Assembly (NCBI RefSeq): GCF_003052585.1
Contig: NZ_QASN01000008.1
Coordinates: 1 to 64,000 of the forward strand
Length of the DNA stretch: 64,000 bases
Reading direction: 5' to 3'
Source of the DNA: Pseudomonas mangrovi
GTDB lineage: Bacteria > Pseudomonadota > Gammaproteobacteria > Pseudomonadales > Pseudomonadaceae
Shown here piece by piece: positions 43,098-54,648 of this stretch. The notes beneath the pieces are model-generated. The model searched no databases. It was not told where the DNA came from and saw only the letters and a program-made list of their open reading frames with translations. The translations under genes were made by a program, and so were the position numbers. Every line of letters starts with the position of its first letter. Positions within the stretch are counted from its first letter, which is position 1.

Positions 43098-44387
43098 TCA
43101 GATTTCGTTCAGTAGTGCGGCCAGCTGGCCGGCGAGGTCGTCCAGGGCCAGCGTCTGCTGTTCCCCCTGGCCGCGCAAGGGTTTGCAAGCTACCACGCCA
43201 CGGGCCAGTTCGTCCTCACCCAGAACGAGGGCGAAGCGCGCCCCACTCTTGTCGGCCTTCTTGAACTGGCTCTTGAAACTGCCGGCACCGTTGTTCAACC
43301 ACAGCCGCGTGCCCGGCAATGCTTCGCGCAGGGTCTCGGACAGGCGCAGGGCAGCCAGCTCCGCCGGTTCGCCAAAGGTGCAGAAGTACAGATCGGCCTG
43401 GCCCTGCGGTTGCGGCGGCAACAACTCGAGGGTTTCCAGCAACAGGACCAGGCGCTCGATGCCCATGGCAAAGCCCACCGCCGGTGTCGGCTTGCCGCCG
43501 AACTGGCTGACCAGGCCATCGTAACGCCCACCGGCACAGACCGTGCCCTGGGCGCCAAGCTTGTCGGTGACCCACTCGAAGACGGTGCGGCCGTAGTAAT
43601 CCAGGCCGCGTACCAGCTTGGGATTGATCTGGTAGGCAATGCCCAGCGCGTCAAGACGCGCGCGCAGACCGTCGAAGTGCGCCTGGGATTCCTTGTCGAG
43701 GTAGTCCGCCAGCATCGGCGCATCGACCAGCAGCGCCTGGGTCTGGGCGTTCTTGCTGTCGAGGATGCGCAACGGATTGGTATCCAGGCGGCGCTGGCTG
43801 TCCTCGTCGAGCTGCTCGAAGCGCGCCTGCAGATAGTCGACCAGGGCTTCCCGATAACGCCCGCGGGCTTCGCTGGAGCCCAGGCTGTTGAGCTGCAGGG
43901 TGACCGCATCGCGCAGCCCGAGCTGTTGCCAGAGCCGGGCGGTAAGCGCGATCAGTTCGGCATCGATGTCTGGACCATTCAGGTTGAACACCTCCACGCC
44001 GATCTGGTGGAACTGCCGATAGCGGCCCTTCTGCGGCTTCTCGTAGCGAAACATCGGCCCGGTGTACCAGAGCTTCTGTACCTGGCCAGCCCCATTGAGG
44101 CCATGCTCGAGTACCGCACGCACGCAGCCGGCGGTACCTTCCGGGCGCAGGGTCAGCGACTCCTCGTTGCGGTCGAGGAAGGTATACATCTCCTTGTCGA
44201 CCACGTCCGTGCCCTCGCCGATACCCCGGGCGAACAGCTCGGTGTACTCGACGATCGGCAGGCGGATCTCGCTGTAGCCGTAGCCATCCAGCAACGTCGC
44301 GAAGGTGGACTCCAGGTAGCGCCAGGCAGGCGTCTGCGCTGGCAGTATGTCGTTCATGCCACGGATGGCTTGCAGGGTCTTGCTCAC
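43098..44387 (-). CDS. hisS: Histidyl-tRNA synthetase
   Basis: 429 residues, class II synthetase. N-terminal [18 protein letters not shown], motif 2 TAGCVRAV and [20 protein letters not shown], the histidine-specific [14 protein letters not shown], motif 3 [13 protein letters not shown], and a C-terminal anticodon-binding domain ending [13 protein letters not shown]. It charges tRNA-His in the cytoplasm. Followed 25 bp later by yfgM. Confidence 0.97.
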   Translation of the reverse strand: MSKTLQAIRGMNDILPAQTPAWRYLESTFATLLDGYGYSEIRLPIVEYTELFARGIGEGTDVVDKEMYTFLDRNEESLTLRPEGTAGCVRAVLEHGLNGAGQVQKLWYTGPMFRYEKPQKGRYRQFHQIGVEVFNLNGPDIDAELIALTARLWQQLGLRDAVTLQLNSLGSSEARGRYREALVDYLQARFEQLDEDSQRRLDTNPLRILDSKNAQTQALLVDAPMLADYLDKESQAHFDGLRARLDALGIAYQINPKLVRGLDYYGRTVFEWVTDKLGAQGTVCAGGRYDGLVSQFGGKPTPAVGFAMGIERLVLLLETLELLPPQPQGQADLYFCTFGEPAELAALRLSETLREALPGTRLWLNNGAGSFKSQFKKADKSGARFALVLGEDELARGVVACKPLRGQGEQQTLALDDLAGQLAALLNEI

Positions 44388-44543
44388 GAATGATCCCTAG
44401 ATCTGTTCTCGACACCGCTGCGCTGGTCCATGCAGGGTCGGAAACAGAGGCAAAAATGCTTGTTTACAGTGGTGAACCGCGCGCGTTCGCCTGTTTCCTG
44501 GTTGTCTGTTCTGCCCATGCGCGGTACGCAGAGACAGCCTGAA

Positions 44544-45656
44544 TCAGCCGCGGGCAATCACCGCCGCGTCAGCCTCGACCTTCTCGGCCGCCTTGCGTCG
44601 GATCAGCTTTTCCAGCTCATCCACCAGATTCTCGTTGTTGAGTTTCGAGGCCGGGACACCATCGATGTACACCAGATTGTTCGGCGTACCGCCGGTGAGG
44701 CCGATGTGTGCTTCCTTGGCCTCGCCCGGCCCGTTGACCACGCAGCCGATCACCGCGACGTCCAGCGGCACCAGCAGATCCTCGACCCGCGCCTCGAGCT
44801 CGTTCATGGTCTTGACCACGTCGAAGTTCTGCCGCGAGCAGCTCGGACAGGCGATGAAGTTGATCCCGCGCGAACGCAGGCGCAACGACTTGAGGATGTC
44901 GTAGCCGACCTTGATCTCCTCGACCGGATCGGCTGCCAGGGAGATGCGAATGGTGTCGCCAATGCCCTCGGCCAGCAGCATGCCCAGGCCGACCGCCGAC
45001 TTGACCGTACCGGAGCGCAGACCGCCCGCCTCGGTGATGCCCAGGTGCAGCGGCTGCTCGATCTGCTTGGCCAGCAGGCGATAGGCTTCCACCGCCATGA
45101 ACACGTCGGATGCCTTCACGCTGACCTTGAAGTCGGGGAAGTTCAGTCGGTCGAGATGTTCGACATGGCGCAGCGCTGACTCGACCAGTGCCTCGGGGGT
45201 CGGCTCGCCATACTTCTTCTGCAGGTCCTTCTCCAAGGAGCCTGCGTTGACGCCGATGCGGATCGGGATGCCCCTGTCGCGGGCCGCCTCGACCACCGCA
45301 CGCACGCGGTCCTCGCGGCCGATATTGCCCGGATTGATGCGCAGGCAGTCGACGCCGAGCTCCGCCACCCGCAGGGCGATCTGATAATCGAAGTGGATGT
45401 CCGCCACCAGCGGCACCCGCACCTGCTGCTTGATTCGGCCAAAGGCCTCGGCGGCATCCATGTCCGGCACCGAGACGCGCACGATGTCGGCACCGGCATC
45501 TTCAAGACGACGAATCTGCGCCACGGTGGCGGCCACATCGTTGGTGTCGGAATTGGTCATGCTCTGCACCGCGATGGGGGCATCGCCACCGACCGGCACC
45601 GAGCCGACCATGATCTTGCGGGAAAGCCGACGCTTGATTGGAGACTGACAGTGCAT
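44544..45656 (-). CDS. ispG: 4-hydroxy-3-methylbut-2-enyl-diphosphate synthase
   Basis: 370 residues. IspG (GcpE) makes HMBPP from MEcPP in the non-mevalonate isoprenoid pathway using a [4Fe-4S] cluster. Seen: TIM-barrel motifs [12 protein letters not shown] and LRINPGNIG, then the cluster ligands in [13 protein letters not shown] and [14 protein letters not shown]. It overlaps no gene but abuts rodZ by one base, so it is read from the rodZ-ispG transcript. The 156-bp gap to hisS shows no clear terminator. Confidence 0.97.
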   Translation of the reverse strand: MHCQSPIKRRLSRKIMVGSVPVGGDAPIAVQSMTNSDTNDVAATVAQIRRLEDAGADIVRVSVPDMDAAEAFGRIKQQVRVPLVADIHFDYQIALRVAELGVDCLRINPGNIGREDRVRAVVEAARDRGIPIRIGVNAGSLEKDLQKKYGEPTPEALVESALRHVEHLDRLNFPDFKVSVKASDVFMAVEAYRLLAKQIEQPLHLGITEAGGLRSGTVKSAVGLGMLLAEGIGDTIRISLAADPVEEIKVGYDILKSLRLRSRGINFIACPSCSRQNFDVVKTMNELEARVEDLLVPLDVAVIGCVVNGPGEAKEAHIGLTGGTPNNLVYIDGVPASKLNNENLVDELEKLIRRKAAEKVEADAAVIARG

Positions 45657-45657
45657 G

Positions 45658-46635
45658 CTATTGACCCAGGCTCAGACGTGCGGTTTCGTTGCTGGTGAAG
45701 GGCGCGATATCGACTGGCGAACCGTTGTAGCTGACGCTCGCTGCGCGGGCCACGCCCAGGCGCAGCTCCAGCGGCGCCTTGCCCACCACCCGCAGGCTCT
45801 CGCCCTTGCGCTTGAGCCCACCGGCCAGAATTTTGCCGTCGGCATCCTTCACCTGTACCCAGCAGGTATCGCTGAAGACGACTTCAACAGTCCCCTGTCC
45901 CGCAGCTGCCTCCGCCTGCACCGCCGGCGCGGCAGATGCAGCAGCCTCCGGAGCTGGCGTAACGGTGGAGGCCTGCGCCTGCGACGATGCCGCCGGAGCC
46001 TGCGCCTGAATCTGCGCCGACGCGGCCGGAGCGCTGTCGCTGGCCGGCGGAGCAACTGGCTGGGCGTCGACCGGTAGTGCTTCGCTGTCCATCGGCAGCG
46101 GATCGACCTCGGCAGCAAGCAGCGCTTCATCTTCAAGTTCAGTCAGCGGATGCAGCTGCAAACGCCCGTCCGCGCCTTCAACCTCAATGTGCACCGGTGC
46201 CTGACCAAGCGGGTCGGTCGGAGCTGTGGAGCGCTCCTGCCACCAGTAGAAGCCAAGGCCTGCGAGTGCCAGTAAAAGAACGAAACTCAGCAGACGCAGC
46301 AACGAATGCGCGACCCGCACCGGCTGCTCGATCTGACCAAGCGCATGCACCTCACTGCCCGCCGCGTCAGTTCCGGTGAACTGGTCGAATTCCAGCACGA
46401 TGCGGTTGGGGTCCAGCCCGAGCAGGCGCGCATAGCTGCGTACATAACCACGGGCAAAGGTGTGCCCGGGCAACTTGTCGAACTCCCCGGCTTCCAGCTG
46501 CTGCAGGCGTGCGACCGAGAGATTCAGCTGAACGGCCGCCTCCGCGACGCTCAGCCCTCGCGCTTCACGGCCCTCACGCAGGCTGTCGCCAGGGTTGGCC
46601 CGAGGCATTACCGATTCGAGAGACTCCTGCTTCAT
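45658..46635 (-). CDS. rodZ: Cell-shape protein RodZ
   Basis: 325 residues. Xre-like helix-turn-helix that binds MreB ([21 protein letters not shown] to [16 protein letters not shown]), a transmembrane helix near 115-135 ([20 protein letters not shown]), a Pro/Ala/Gln linker, and a C-terminal DUF4115 domain ([19 protein letters not shown]). It couples the MreB cytoskeleton to wall synthesis. GGAG lies five bases before the ATG at 46635, which overlaps the pilF stop; a GTG one codon earlier is less likely. Confidence 0.94.
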   Translation of the reverse strand: MKQESLESVMPRANPGDSLREGREARGLSVAEAAVQLNLSVARLQQLEAGEFDKLPGHTFARGYVRSYARLLGLDPNRIVLEFDQFTGTDAAGSEVHALGQIEQPVRVAHSLLRLLSFVLLLALAGLGFYWWQERSTAPTDPLGQAPVHIEVEGADGRLQLHPLTELEDEALLAAEVDPLPMDSEALPVDAQPVAPPASDSAPAASAQIQAQAPAASSQAQASTVTPAPEAAASAAPAVQAEAAAGQGTVEVVFSDTCWVQVKDADGKILAGGLKRKGESLRVVGKAPLELRLGVARAASVSYNGSPVDIAPFTSNETARLSLGQ

Positions 46636-47396
46636 CACTGCTCCGCGAGAAATTGCTTGTATTCGGCAGAGCCGGGGTAGAGACGACGCAGCTGCAGACC
46701 CAGGGTGGCAGCACGATCACGGTTGTCGAAGATGCGCGCCAGCCGGGCACCCAGCAGCAGGCTGCGGGCATTCTGCTCGGTCATCTGACTGAAACGGCCG
46801 TAATAGCTGTTGGCCGCCGGGTAATCGCCACCCTCATAGGACAGCACCGCCATTTCCAACAGAGCACGGGGCTGCTGGCTGTTCAGACGCAGCGCGCGGG
46901 TAAAGGCGGTACGTGCATCATCGGGACGCTTGAGCTGCAGGTAAGTCAGGCCGAGGTTCTCGAACACGCGCGAACGCTCGCCGTACATGGTGTCTTCGGA
47001 GGCCTTCTGGAAACTCTCCAGGGCTTCGTTGTAACGTTCGCGCTCGAACAGGAAGCTGCCGTAGTTGTTCAGCAGTCGAGCATCCGAACCGCGCACCGAC
47101 AAGGCCTTGCGGAAGTGCTGGTCGGCCAGTTCGTACTCCATCTCGCGCTGGAAGGCCAGCGCCAGGATCGCGTGGGCATCGGCGCTGTTGGGATCGAGTT
47201 CCAGCGCCTGCTTGAGCGGCTGCTTGGCCTTCTCGGTCATACCGCGTTCCAGATAGCCGAGGCCCAGCTGAACGTAAGCATCGCGCGCCTGATCACGACC
47301 GTCCGCGGTCTTCATCGGATCGACATGGCCACTGCTGACGCAGCCGACGAGCAGACTCAGGCAAAGAACCGATAGTGCAGTACGCAGGAACGACAT
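46635..47396 (-). CDS. pilF: Type IV pilus biogenesis/stability lipoprotein PilF (PilW)
   Basis: 253 residues. Lipoprotein signal with lipobox LLVGC (Cys19) and about six TPR repeats. PilF is the pilotin that carries the PilQ secretin to the outer membrane and is needed for twitching motility. It lies 12 bases after rlmN and overlaps rodZ, matching the usual rlmN-pilF-rodZ-ispG order in Pseudomonas. Confidence 0.94.
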   Translation of the reverse strand: MSFLRTALSVLCLSLLVGCVSSGHVDPMKTADGRDQARDAYVQLGLGYLERGMTEKAKQPLKQALELDPNSADAHAILALAFQREMEYELADQHFRKALSVRGSDARLLNNYGSFLFERERYNEALESFQKASEDTMYGERSRVFENLGLTYLQLKRPDDARTAFTRALRLNSQQPRALLEMAVLSYEGGDYPAANSYYGRFSQMTEQNARSLLLGARLARIFDNRDRAATLGLQLRRLYPGSAEYKQFLAEQ

Positions 47397-47408
47397 GTAT
47401 TACTCCCT

Positions 47409-48554
47409 TCAGCTTCGATTTGCGGTACGTGCCGGGGCCGCCTCGGCGTCCAGATCGCGAATGGCGATATAGCGCTCGCTACGTCGAGTGCGATCCTGGA
47501 CCTGACCGACCAGTTGGCCACAGGCGGCATCGATGTCATCTCCGCGGGTGGTGCGCACGGTAACATTGTGGCCGGCCTTGTGGAGCAGATCCTGAAAACG
47601 CCGGATCGCGTTGTTGCTCGGCCGCTCGTAACCGGAATGCGGAAAGGGGTTGAACGGAATCAGGTTGATCTTGCAGGGCATGTCGCCCAGCAGCTCGACC
47701 ATCTGCGCGGCATGCTCGGGCAGATCATTGACGTCCTTGAGCAGGGTGTACTCGATGGTCAGATAGCGCTTGTCGCCGAGACCCTCGATGTAGCGCCTGC
47801 AGGCGGCCAGGACTACCGCCAGCGGATACTTCTTGTTGATCGGCACCAACTGATTGCGCAGCTCGTCGTTGGGCGCGTGCAGCGACAAGGCGAGAGCGAC
47901 ATCGGTCACTTCGGCGAGCTTGTCGATCATCGGCGCCACGCCGGAGGTGGACAGCGTCACCTTGCGCTTGGAGATGCCGTAGCCGAGGTCGTCCATCATG
48001 ATCTGCATGGAGTCGACCACGTTGTCGAAATTCAAAAGCGGCTCGCCCATTCCCATCATCACCACATTGGTGATGGCCCGGTCGACCTTGGCCGGAATGG
48101 TACCGAAGGATTTGTTGGCGACCCAGACCTGGCCAATGATCTCGGCGGCGGTCAGATCACTGTTGAAGCCTTGCTTGCCAGTGGAGCAGAAGCTGCAGTC
48201 CAGCGCACAGCCGGCCTGCGAGGAAACGCACAGGGTGCCACGGCTACCCTGGGGGATGTACACGGTCTCGACGCAGCTGCCGGACGCCACACGCACCACC
48301 CATTTACGGGTGCCGTCGGTGGAGATGTCCTGGCTGACGACTTCCGGACCGCGAATCTCGGCACAGCCCTTGAGCTTTTCGCGCAGGGCCTTGCCGAGAT
48401 TGCTCATGGCGTCGAAATCATCGACGCCAAAATGGTGAATCCACTTCATCACCTGACCGGCGCGGAAGCGCTTTTCCCCGATGGACTCGAAGAATTGCTC
48501 CATGCCGGACTGGGTCAGCCCGAGCAGGTTCACTTTGCCGGCAACTTGATTCAT
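47409..48554 (-). CDS. rlmN: Dual-specificity 23S rRNA/tRNA adenine-C2 methyltransferase RlmN
   Basis: 381 residues, radical SAM enzyme. The cluster motif is [11 protein letters not shown] near 120-130, the SAM-binding GMGEPLLN and the C-terminal catalytic Cys in [15 protein letters not shown]. It methylates A2503 of 23S rRNA and A37 of some tRNAs, improving translation fidelity. Downstream of ndk by 20 bp. Confidence 0.96.
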   Translation of the reverse strand: MNQVAGKVNLLGLTQSGMEQFFESIGEKRFRAGQVMKWIHHFGVDDFDAMSNLGKALREKLKGCAEIRGPEVVSQDISTDGTRKWVVRVASGSCVETVYIPQGSRGTLCVSSQAGCALDCSFCSTGKQGFNSDLTAAEIIGQVWVANKSFGTIPAKVDRAITNVVMMGMGEPLLNFDNVVDSMQIMMDDLGYGISKRKVTLSTSGVAPMIDKLAEVTDVALALSLHAPNDELRNQLVPINKKYPLAVVLAACRRYIEGLGDKRYLTIEYTLLKDVNDLPEHAAQMVELLGDMPCKINLIPFNPFPHSGYERPSNNAIRRFQDLLHKAGHNVTVRTTRGDDIDAACGQLVGQVQDRTRRSERYIAIRDLDAEAAPARTANRS

Positions 48555-48574
48555 GGATTCACCCTCGACTCATC

Positions 48575-49006
48575 TCAGCGGATGCGGTCGCACAGCTCGG
48601 TAGCAGCGAAGAAGTAAGCGATTTCGCGCGCAGCAGACGCTTCGGAGTCGGAACCGTGAACGGCGTTTTCGTCGATGGAAACGGCGAAATCGGCGCGAAT
48701 GGTACCGGCAGCCGCTTCTTTCGGGTTGGTGGCACCCATCAGTTCACGGTTTTTCAGGACGGCATTCTCGCCTTCCAGAACCTGGACGATGACCGGACCG
48801 GACGTCATGAAGGAAACCAGATCCTTGAAGAAGCCACGCTCCTTGTGCTCGGCGTAGAAACCGGCGGCCTCGCGCTCGGACAGTTGAACCATCTTGGAAG
48901 CCACGACGCGCAGACCGGCCTTCTCGAAACGGCTGGTGATCTCGCCTACGACGTTCTTGGCGACAGCGTCCGGCTTGATGATGGAAAAAGTACGTTGAAC
49001 GGCCAT
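48575..49006 (-). CDS. ndk: Nucleoside diphosphate kinase
   Basis: 143 residues, the full length for the family. [18 protein letters not shown] at the start, [37 protein letters not shown] and the catalytic His in ENAVHGSDS. It equilibrates NTP and NDP pools. GGAG lies six bases before the ATG at 49006. A likely promoter lies within the terminator of the isc operon. Confidence 0.97.
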   Translation of the reverse strand: MAVQRTFSIIKPDAVAKNVVGEITSRFEKAGLRVVASKMVQLSEREAAGFYAEHKERGFFKDLVSFMTSGPVIVQVLEGENAVLKNRELMGATNPKEAAAGTIRADFAVSIDENAVHGSDSEASAAREIAYFFAATELCDRIR

Positions 49007-49035
49007 TTGAAACTCCAGAAACAAGGGGTTAAAGC

Positions 49036-49067
49036 GAAAAATAAAACCCGCGAATTATACGCGGGTT
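49036..49067 (-). terminator. Terminator of the isc operon
   Basis: Minus strand: eight-bp stem AACCCGCG/CGCGGGTT, loop TATAATT, then TTATTTTT. It lies between iscX and ndk. Confidence 0.85.
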
Positions 49068-49083
49068 CAACAGGCTTGCATAA
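49054..49083 (-). promoter_or_regulatory. Possible ndk promoter embedded in the isc terminator
   Basis: The terminator loop contains a perfect -10 TATAAT (49054-49059) on the minus strand. A weak -35 TTATGC (49078-49083) lies 18 bases upstream. Transcription would start near 49046, 40 bases before ndk. Confidence 0.4.
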
Positions 49084-49115
49084 GAGCAGTGCACAATCGC
49101 GGTGCCCGACGGCAA

Positions 49116-49316
49116 CTACTGCTGCTCTTCGATCCAGGCGGCCTGAATGGCCTCCAGCACCTTCTCGCCGGCACGCCCCGGATCGTCGGAAAAGTCCGGC
49201 AATTCCAGAACCCAGCGATGCAGATCGACAAAATTGATGAAGCGCGGATCAACGTCCGGCTTGCGCTCGCTCAACTCGATGGCGATATCGAGTACATCCG
49301 TCCACTTCAGACTCAT
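49116..49316 (-). CDS. iscX: Fe-S assembly protein IscX
   Basis: 66 residues, the standard length. MSLKWTDVLDIAIELSERKP with FINFVDLHRWVLELPDF and the acidic tail are family features. IscX binds IscS and iron and tunes cluster assembly. Last gene of the isc operon, 14 bp after fdx. Confidence 0.95.
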   Translation of the reverse strand: MSLKWTDVLDIAIELSERKPDVDPRFINFVDLHRWVLELPDFSDDPGRAGEKVLEAIQAAWIEEQQ

Positions 49317-49330
49317 CCCGGCCTCCTGCC

Positions 49331-49669
49331 TCAGTGCCCTTCGGACACCTGGTTGATGGTGTAACGCGGAATTTCCACGACCAGATCCTTGTCCGCGACC
49401 GTCGCCTGACAGGAGAGTCGCGAGTTCGGCTCCAGACCCCAGGCCTTGTCGAGCATGTCGTCCTCCAGCTCGTCGGACGCCTCGAGCGAGGCAAAACCCT
49501 CGCGAATCACCACGTGACAGGTGGTGCAGGCGCAGGACTTCTCGCAGGCATGTTCGATATGGATACCGCTGCGCAAGGCTGCGTCGAGCACGGTCTCCCC
49601 CGCTTCGGCCTCGACGACGGCGCCCTCCGGGCAATGCTCGGCGTTGGGCAGGAAGATGATCTGCGGCAT
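49331..49669 (-). CDS. fdx: ISC-type [2Fe-2S] ferredoxin
   Basis: 112 residues. The cluster ligands are in CEKSCACTTCHVVI near 42-51 with a fourth Cys in LSCQATV near 87. It supplies electrons for cluster assembly on IscU. Five bases separate it from hscA. Confidence 0.96.
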   Translation of the reverse strand: MPQIIFLPNAEHCPEGAVVEAEAGETVLDAALRSGIHIEHACEKSCACTTCHVVIREGFASLEASDELEDDMLDKAWGLEPNSRLSCQATVADKDLVVEIPRYTINQVSEGH

Positions 49670-49674
49670 AACTG

Positions 49675-51537
49675 TCAGTCCTCGATCTCATTGAGGTTGC
49701 GCCCGGCCAGCGCGGCCTTGACGGTCGCATCCAGGCGGCGTGCCGCGAAGGCATCGGTGATCTGGCTCAAACGCCGGATCTGCTGTTCTATCGCTGCCTG
49801 GTCCTGTCCGGCCAGCAGGCTGCGCAACTCGTCCATCTGGATCTGAATGGCCTGGCGCTCTTCGGCATCGAGCAGCCGCTCGCCATCTGCAGCAAGCGCA
49901 GCCTGCACCGCTTCGAGCAGCCTTTCGCCATCGACCTGCTGTTCGCGCAGGGCACGGGCGTCGCGATCGTCGCTGGCGTGCTGGAAGGAGTCCTGCAGCA
50001 TGCGGGTGATCTCACCATCGGTAAGTCCGTAGGACGGCTTGACCTGGATACTCGCCTCGACACCCGAGCCGAGTTCACGCGCGGCCACGCTGAGCAGACC
50101 GTCTGCATCGACCTGAAAGGTCACGCGGATCTTCGCCGCGCCGGCGACCATCGGTGGAATGCCGCGCAGTTCGAAACGTGCCAGCGAGCGGCAGGCCGAA
50201 ACCAGCTCGCGCTCACCCTGCAGCACGTGAATCATCATGGCCGTCTGGCCATCCTTGTAGGTGGTGAAGTCCTGGCCGCGCGCGACCGGGATGGTGGTAT
50301 TGCGCGGAATCACCTTCTCCATCAGCCCGCCCATGGTCTCGAGACCCAGCGACAGAGGAATCACGTCGAGCAGCAGCAGCTCCTCGCCCTCGCGGCGATT
50401 GCCTGCCAGGGTGTCGGCCTGGATGGCCGCGCCGATCGCCACCACCTGATCCGGATCGATATCGGTGAGCGGCTCACGACCGAACAGCTCGGCGACCGCC
50501 GTGCGCACGCGCGGCACACGGGTCGAACCACCCACCAGAACCACTGCCTCGACTTCGTGCGCCTCCAGCCCCGCATCGCGCAGCGCGCGGCGGCAGGACT
50601 TGAGGCTGCGGGCAACCATGGGCTCGATCAGCCCGTCGAAATGCTCGCGAGTCAGCAGCCCCTGCCAGCCCTCATACCCGACCACAACCGAGGTCGCCGC
50701 GGTAAGCGCTTCCTTGGCAGCACAGGCAGCGCGCAGCAGACCACGCTGGGCGCCCGGCTCGATATCGGCGGACAGCCCCATCTCGGCAATCATCCAGCCA
50801 GCGATGGCCATGTCGAAATCATCGCCACCCAGGGCCGTGTCGCCGCCCGTGGCAAGGACCTCGAAAACGCCGCCGGTCAGACGCAGGATGGATACATCGA
50901 AGGTGCCGCCACCCAGATCGAATACCGCAACGACGCCCTCGGCCTGCTGGTCCAGACCGTAGGCCACGGCCGCCGCGGTCGGCTCGTTGAGCAGTCGCAG
51001 AACGTTGAGACCCGCGAGCCGCGCGGCGTCCTTGGTGGCCTGGCGCTGGGCATCGTCGAAGTAAGCCGGCACGGTGATCACCGCGCCCACCAACTCACCA
51101 CCCAGGGCTTGCTCTGCACGCTGGCGCAGTACCCGGAGAATTTCGGCAGACACCTCGACCGGGCTCTTGGCGCCCTGGACGGTGTCGATGAAAGGCATCT
51201 GCGACTCACCGACAACGAAGTGATACGGCAACTGCTCACCGAGCTGCTGCACATCATCGAGACCGCGGCCCATCAGGCGCTTGATCGATACCAGGGTATT
51301 GAACGGATCAATTGCTGCGGCCGCCTTGGCGCCGGCGCCCACCTCGACGCGGTCCGCGTGATAGCGCACCGCGCTGGGCAGGATCACCTGACCCTCGGCA
51401 TCCGCCAGGGGCTCGGCAATACCGCTACGCAGGGCAGCGACCAGCGAATTGGTGGTACCCAGGTCGATACCCACTGCCAGGCGCCGCTGGTGCGGCTGCG
51501 GGCTCTGGCCGGGTTCGGCGATCTGCAATAGGGCCAT
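49675..51537 (-). CDS. hscA: Fe-S assembly Hsp70 chaperone HscA
   Basis: 620 residues. Hsp70 ATPase signature [14 protein letters not shown] near 24, [14 protein letters not shown] near 205 and [14 protein letters not shown] near 338, then a substrate-binding domain recognising the IscU LPPVK motif. With HscB it drives cluster transfer from IscU. Confidence 0.97.
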   Translation of the reverse strand: MALLQIAEPGQSPQPHQRRLAVGIDLGTTNSLVAALRSGIAEPLADAEGQVILPSAVRYHADRVEVGAGAKAAAAIDPFNTLVSIKRLMGRGLDDVQQLGEQLPYHFVVGESQMPFIDTVQGAKSPVEVSAEILRVLRQRAEQALGGELVGAVITVPAYFDDAQRQATKDAARLAGLNVLRLLNEPTAAAVAYGLDQQAEGVVAVFDLGGGTFDVSILRLTGGVFEVLATGGDTALGGDDFDMAIAGWMIAEMGLSADIEPGAQRGLLRAACAAKEALTAATSVVVGYEGWQGLLTREHFDGLIEPMVARSLKSCRRALRDAGLEAHEVEAVVLVGGSTRVPRVRTAVAELFGREPLTDIDPDQVVAIGAAIQADTLAGNRREGEELLLLDVIPLSLGLETMGGLMEKVIPRNTTIPVARGQDFTTYKDGQTAMMIHVLQGERELVSACRSLARFELRGIPPMVAGAAKIRVTFQVDADGLLSVAARELGSGVEASIQVKPSYGLTDGEITRMLQDSFQHASDDRDARALREQQVDGERLLEAVQAALAADGERLLDAEERQAIQIQMDELRSLLAGQDQAAIEQQIRRLSQITDAFAARRLDATVKAALAGRNLNEIED

Positions 51538-51581
51538 AGGTCGTCGGATATCCAGAGTGCCGCCTGAGCGACACTAAAACG

Positions 51582-52103
51582 TTAGTCGTCGAGGCGCTCT
51601 TCGAGATCGCGCACTTCGTGATTGAGCTTTTCCAGGAACTGCATGCGTCGCATCAGCCTTACAGCCTCCGCATGCCGCGCGGAGTCTTGCCAACAGAGCT
51701 CGAAGTCGTCATTGAGCCGCTCCTGGGCAGCCTTGAGGCGCTGTTTGAAGGCCGCGAGCGCAGGCAGATCAGCGCTGTCCTGAAGCTCCTCGAGCTCCTC
51801 GCGCCACTGCATCTGCTGGATCAGGAAGTCCGGATCCTGCACCGTCACCTCGAGCGGCAGCTCGCCATCACGCAGCGACAGCAGGTAGCGGGCGCGCATG
51901 GGTGCACTGCGCAGAACCTGGTAGGCGTCGTTTAGCGCCGCGGACTCTTCCAGCACCTGACGCTTCTCGCGCTCGCCGGCATCGGCGAAGCGATCCGGAT
52001 GCACCTCGCGGGCGCGCTTGCGATAGCGCACGCCGAGATCATCCAGATCAATGCGAAAGGCTGGTTTCAGATCGAACCGGGCGAAGTGACAGAGATTTCC
52101 CAC
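51582..52103 (-). CDS. hscB: Fe-S assembly J-protein HscB
   Basis: 173 residues. N-terminal J domain with [15 protein letters not shown] (the HPD motif that stimulates HscA), then a helical IscU-binding domain. The zinc-binding cysteines seen in eukaryotic relatives are absent, as is normal in bacteria. Confidence 0.95.
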   Translation of the reverse strand: MGNLCHFARFDLKPAFRIDLDDLGVRYRKRAREVHPDRFADAGEREKRQVLEESAALNDAYQVLRSAPMRARYLLSLRDGELPLEVTVQDPDFLIQQMQWREELEELQDSADLPALAAFKQRLKAAQERLNDDFELCWQDSARHAEAVRLMRRMQFLEKLNHEVRDLEERLDD

Positions 52104-52118
52104 TGGGTTCAGCCTTGC

Positions 52119-52442
52119 TCAGACGTTGAAGCTCTCACCGCATCCACATTCACCGCGGACGTTCGGGTTGTTGAACTTGAAGCCTTCGTTGAGGCCTTCC
52201 TTGACGAAGTCCAGCTCGGTGCCATCGAGATAGGCGAGGCTCTTCGGATCGATGATCACCTTGACGCCGAAGCTCTCGAACACCTCGTCGTCGGCCTGGG
52301 TTTCGTCGACGAACTCGAGCACGTAGGCCAGGCCCGAACAACCGGTGGTGCGTACGCCGAGCCGAATGCCCTCACCCTTGCCGCGCCCTTCCAGCGAGCG
52401 CTGGACGTGACGAGCCGCCGCTTCTGTCATGCTGATGGCCAT
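52119..52442 (-). CDS. iscA: A-type Fe-S carrier IscA
   Basis: 107 residues. The three cluster or iron ligands are Cys35 ([12 protein letters not shown]) and the C-terminal CGCG pair. It carries iron or clusters to target proteins. Between iscU and hscB in the canonical order. Confidence 0.96.
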   Translation of the reverse strand: MAISMTEAAARHVQRSLEGRGKGEGIRLGVRTTGCSGLAYVLEFVDETQADDEVFESFGVKVIIDPKSLAYLDGTELDFVKEGLNEGFKFNNPNVRGECGCGESFNV

Positions 52443-52452
52443 CGTCGCCTCC

Positions 52453-52839
52453 TCAGACCAAGCCTTTCTTCTGCTTGTAGTCGCGTACCGCCGCCTTGAT
52501 GGCGTCCTCGGCAAGCACCGAGCAGTGGATCTTCACCGGTGGCAGCGCCAGCTCTTCGGCGAGCTGGGTGTTCTTGATGGTTTCCGCCTCATCCAGCGTC
52601 TTGCCCTTCATCCACTCGGTGGCCAGGGAGCTGGAAGCAATGGCGGACCCACAGCCATAGGTCTTGAACTTGGCATCTTCGATGATGCCCTGCTCGTTGA
52701 CCTTGATCTGCAGACGCATCACGTCACCGCAGGCCGGCGCGCCGACCATGCCGGTGCCGACATCCGGGTCTTCCGCATCGAGCTTGCCGACGTTGCGGGG
52801 GTTCTCGTAGTGGTCAATGACCTTTTCGCTATATGCCAT
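52453..52839 (-). CDS. iscU: Fe-S scaffold protein IscU
   Basis: 128 residues from the ATG at 52839 ([18 protein letters not shown]). Cluster cysteines are in [20 protein letters not shown] and [16 protein letters not shown], the HscA recognition motif, precedes the last. Clusters are built here from IscS-derived sulfur. An in-frame TTG three codons earlier was not chosen. Confidence 0.97.
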   Translation of the reverse strand: MAYSEKVIDHYENPRNVGKLDAEDPDVGTGMVGAPACGDVMRLQIKVNEQGIIEDAKFKTYGCGSAIASSSLATEWMKGKTLDEAETIKNTQLAEELALPPVKIHCSVLAEDAIKAAVRDYKQKKGLV

Positions 52840-52880
52840 ATCTGCCAATCCTCACTCATCAGGGCCGTTCATCGACGGCT

Positions 52881-54095
52881 TCAGTGTGCCGCCCACTCAA
52901 CCTTGGAAAGGTCGACACCCTCTTTGAACATGTCCCACAGCGGCGACAGCTCGCGCAACTTGGTGACCGCCTCGCGCACCTTGGCGGCGGCGTAGTCGAC
53001 CTCTTCCTCGGTGGTGAAGCGGCCGAAGGTGAAGCGGATCGAGCTATGCGCCAGCTCATCGTTGCGACCCAGCGCACGCAGCACGTAGGACGGCTCCAGT
53101 GACGCCGAGGTACAGGCGGAACCGGAGGATACGGCGAGGTCCTTGAGCGCCATGATCAGCGACTCGCCCTCGACGTAATTGAAACTCAGATTCAGGTTGT
53201 GCGGCACGCGGGCAGTCAGGCTGCCGTTGACGTACAGCTCTTCCATGTCTTCCAGCTGACGGTAGAAGCGATCACGCAGAGCGGCAATGCGCTGATTTTC
53301 CTGCGCCATCTCTTCCCTGGCGATGCGGAAGGCCTCACCCATGCCGACACACTGGTGAGTCGCCAGGGTACCCGAACGCATGCCGCGCTCATGGCCACCG
53401 CCGTGGGTCTGGGCCTCCAGTCGCACGCGCGGCTTGCGCCGAACGTAAAGCGCACCGACGCCCTTGGGACCATAGGTCTTGTGCGCCGAGAAGGACATCA
53501 GATCGACCTTGAGTTCCTCCAGATCGATATCCACCTTGCCAGTGGACTGAGCCGCATCAACATGGAAAAGCACACCACGCGCACGGGTCAGCTCACCGAT
53601 CGCAGCGATATCGTTGATGGTGCCGATCTCGTTGTTGACGTGCATGATCGACACCAGCACGGTGTCCTCGCGCAGTGCCGCCTCGATCATCGCCACAGTG
53701 ATCAGACCGTCTTCGCCCGGCTCCAAGTAGGTAACCTCGAAACCTTCGCGCTCGAGCTGGCGGGTCGTGTCGAGCACCGCCTTGTGTTCGATCTTCGAGG
53801 TAATGATGTGCTTGCCCTTGCCACTGTAGAAGTGCGCAACGCCCTTGATGGCGAGGTTGTTGGACTCGGTGGCACCGGAGGTCCAGACGATCTCGCGCGG
53901 GTCGGCATTGACCAGCTCGGCGACCTGGCGACGAGCATTCTCGACCGCCTCCTCCGCCTTCCAGCCGAAGACGTGCGAGCGCGACGCCGGATTACCGAAG
54001 TTGCCATCCACCAGCAGGCATTCGCTCATTTTTTGCGCAACACGCGGATCGACCGGCGTGGTCGCGGAGTAATCAAGATAAATCGGCAATTTCAT
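52881..54095 (-). CDS. iscS: Cysteine desulfurase IscS
   Basis: 404 residues. PLP lysine in [12 protein letters not shown] near 206, catalytic Cys in the [14 protein letters not shown] loop near 328, N-terminal [16 protein letters not shown]. It releases sulfur from cysteine for IscU and for tRNA thiolation. GGAG lies six bases before the ATG at 54095, and the length matches family members. Confidence 0.97.
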   Translation of the reverse strand: MKLPIYLDYSATTPVDPRVAQKMSECLLVDGNFGNPASRSHVFGWKAEEAVENARRQVAELVNADPREIVWTSGATESNNLAIKGVAHFYSGKGKHIITSKIEHKAVLDTTRQLEREGFEVTYLEPGEDGLITVAMIEAALREDTVLVSIMHVNNEIGTINDIAAIGELTRARGVLFHVDAAQSTGKVDIDLEELKVDLMSFSAHKTYGPKGVGALYVRRKPRVRLEAQTHGGGHERGMRSGTLATHQCVGMGEAFRIAREEMAQENQRIAALRDRFYRQLEDMEELYVNGSLTARVPHNLNLSFNYVEGESLIMALKDLAVSSGSACTSASLEPSYVLRALGRNDELAHSSIRFTFGRFTTEEEVDYAAAKVREAVTKLRELSPLWDMFKEGVDLSKVEWAAH

Positions 54096-54124
54096 GGACA
54101 ACTCCTATCAGGCGAACGCCCTGC

Positions 54125-54616
54125 TCATTCAACGGCGGACGTTTCTATCTTTTCGAGATCGGGCATCCTGCCAGTGCCACGCCGCAGGTTCTGACGCTGC
54201 GCGACCTCCTGCACCTCGCGGCGACTGACCAGGTCAGCCAGACTGATGCCGCGCAGGAACTCGTGGATACGATCACTGAGATCGCACCACAGGTGATGGG
54301 TGAGGCAGGTATCACCGGCATGGCAATCACCAAGCCCCTGACACCGCGTGGCATCAACCGACTCGTTGACCGCGTCGATGACCTGGGCGATCTGGATATC
54401 GGCCATCTCCCGAGACAGCTGATAGCCGCCACCGGGACCGCGCACACTGGAAACCAGGCTACGACGACGCAACTTGGCAAACAGCTGCTCGAGGTAGGAA
54501 AGGGAAATTCCCTGACGCTCGGAAATATCCGCCAGGGACACAGGCCCCTGCTGAGCATGCAAGGCCAGATCAAGCATGGCCGTAACGGCGTATCGGCCCT
54601 TTGTAGTGAGTCGCAT
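54125..54616 (-). CDS. iscR: Fe-S sensing transcriptional regulator IscR
   Basis: 163 residues, Rrf2 family. Helix-turn-helix at the N-terminus ([39 protein letters not shown]) and the cluster ligands in [13 protein letters not shown]. With a [2Fe-2S] cluster it represses this operon; apo-IscR acts at other promoters. First gene of iscRSUA-hscBA-fdx-iscX. Confidence 0.97.
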   Translation of the reverse strand: MRLTTKGRYAVTAMLDLALHAQQGPVSLADISERQGISLSYLEQLFAKLRRRSLVSSVRGPGGGYQLSREMADIQIAQVIDAVNESVDATRCQGLGDCHAGDTCLTHHLWCDLSDRIHEFLRGISLADLVSRREVQEVAQRQNLRRGTGRMPDLEKIETSAVE

Positions 54617-54648
54617 GGCACTTACCACGTGATCGCTGAAGTGGCGCG

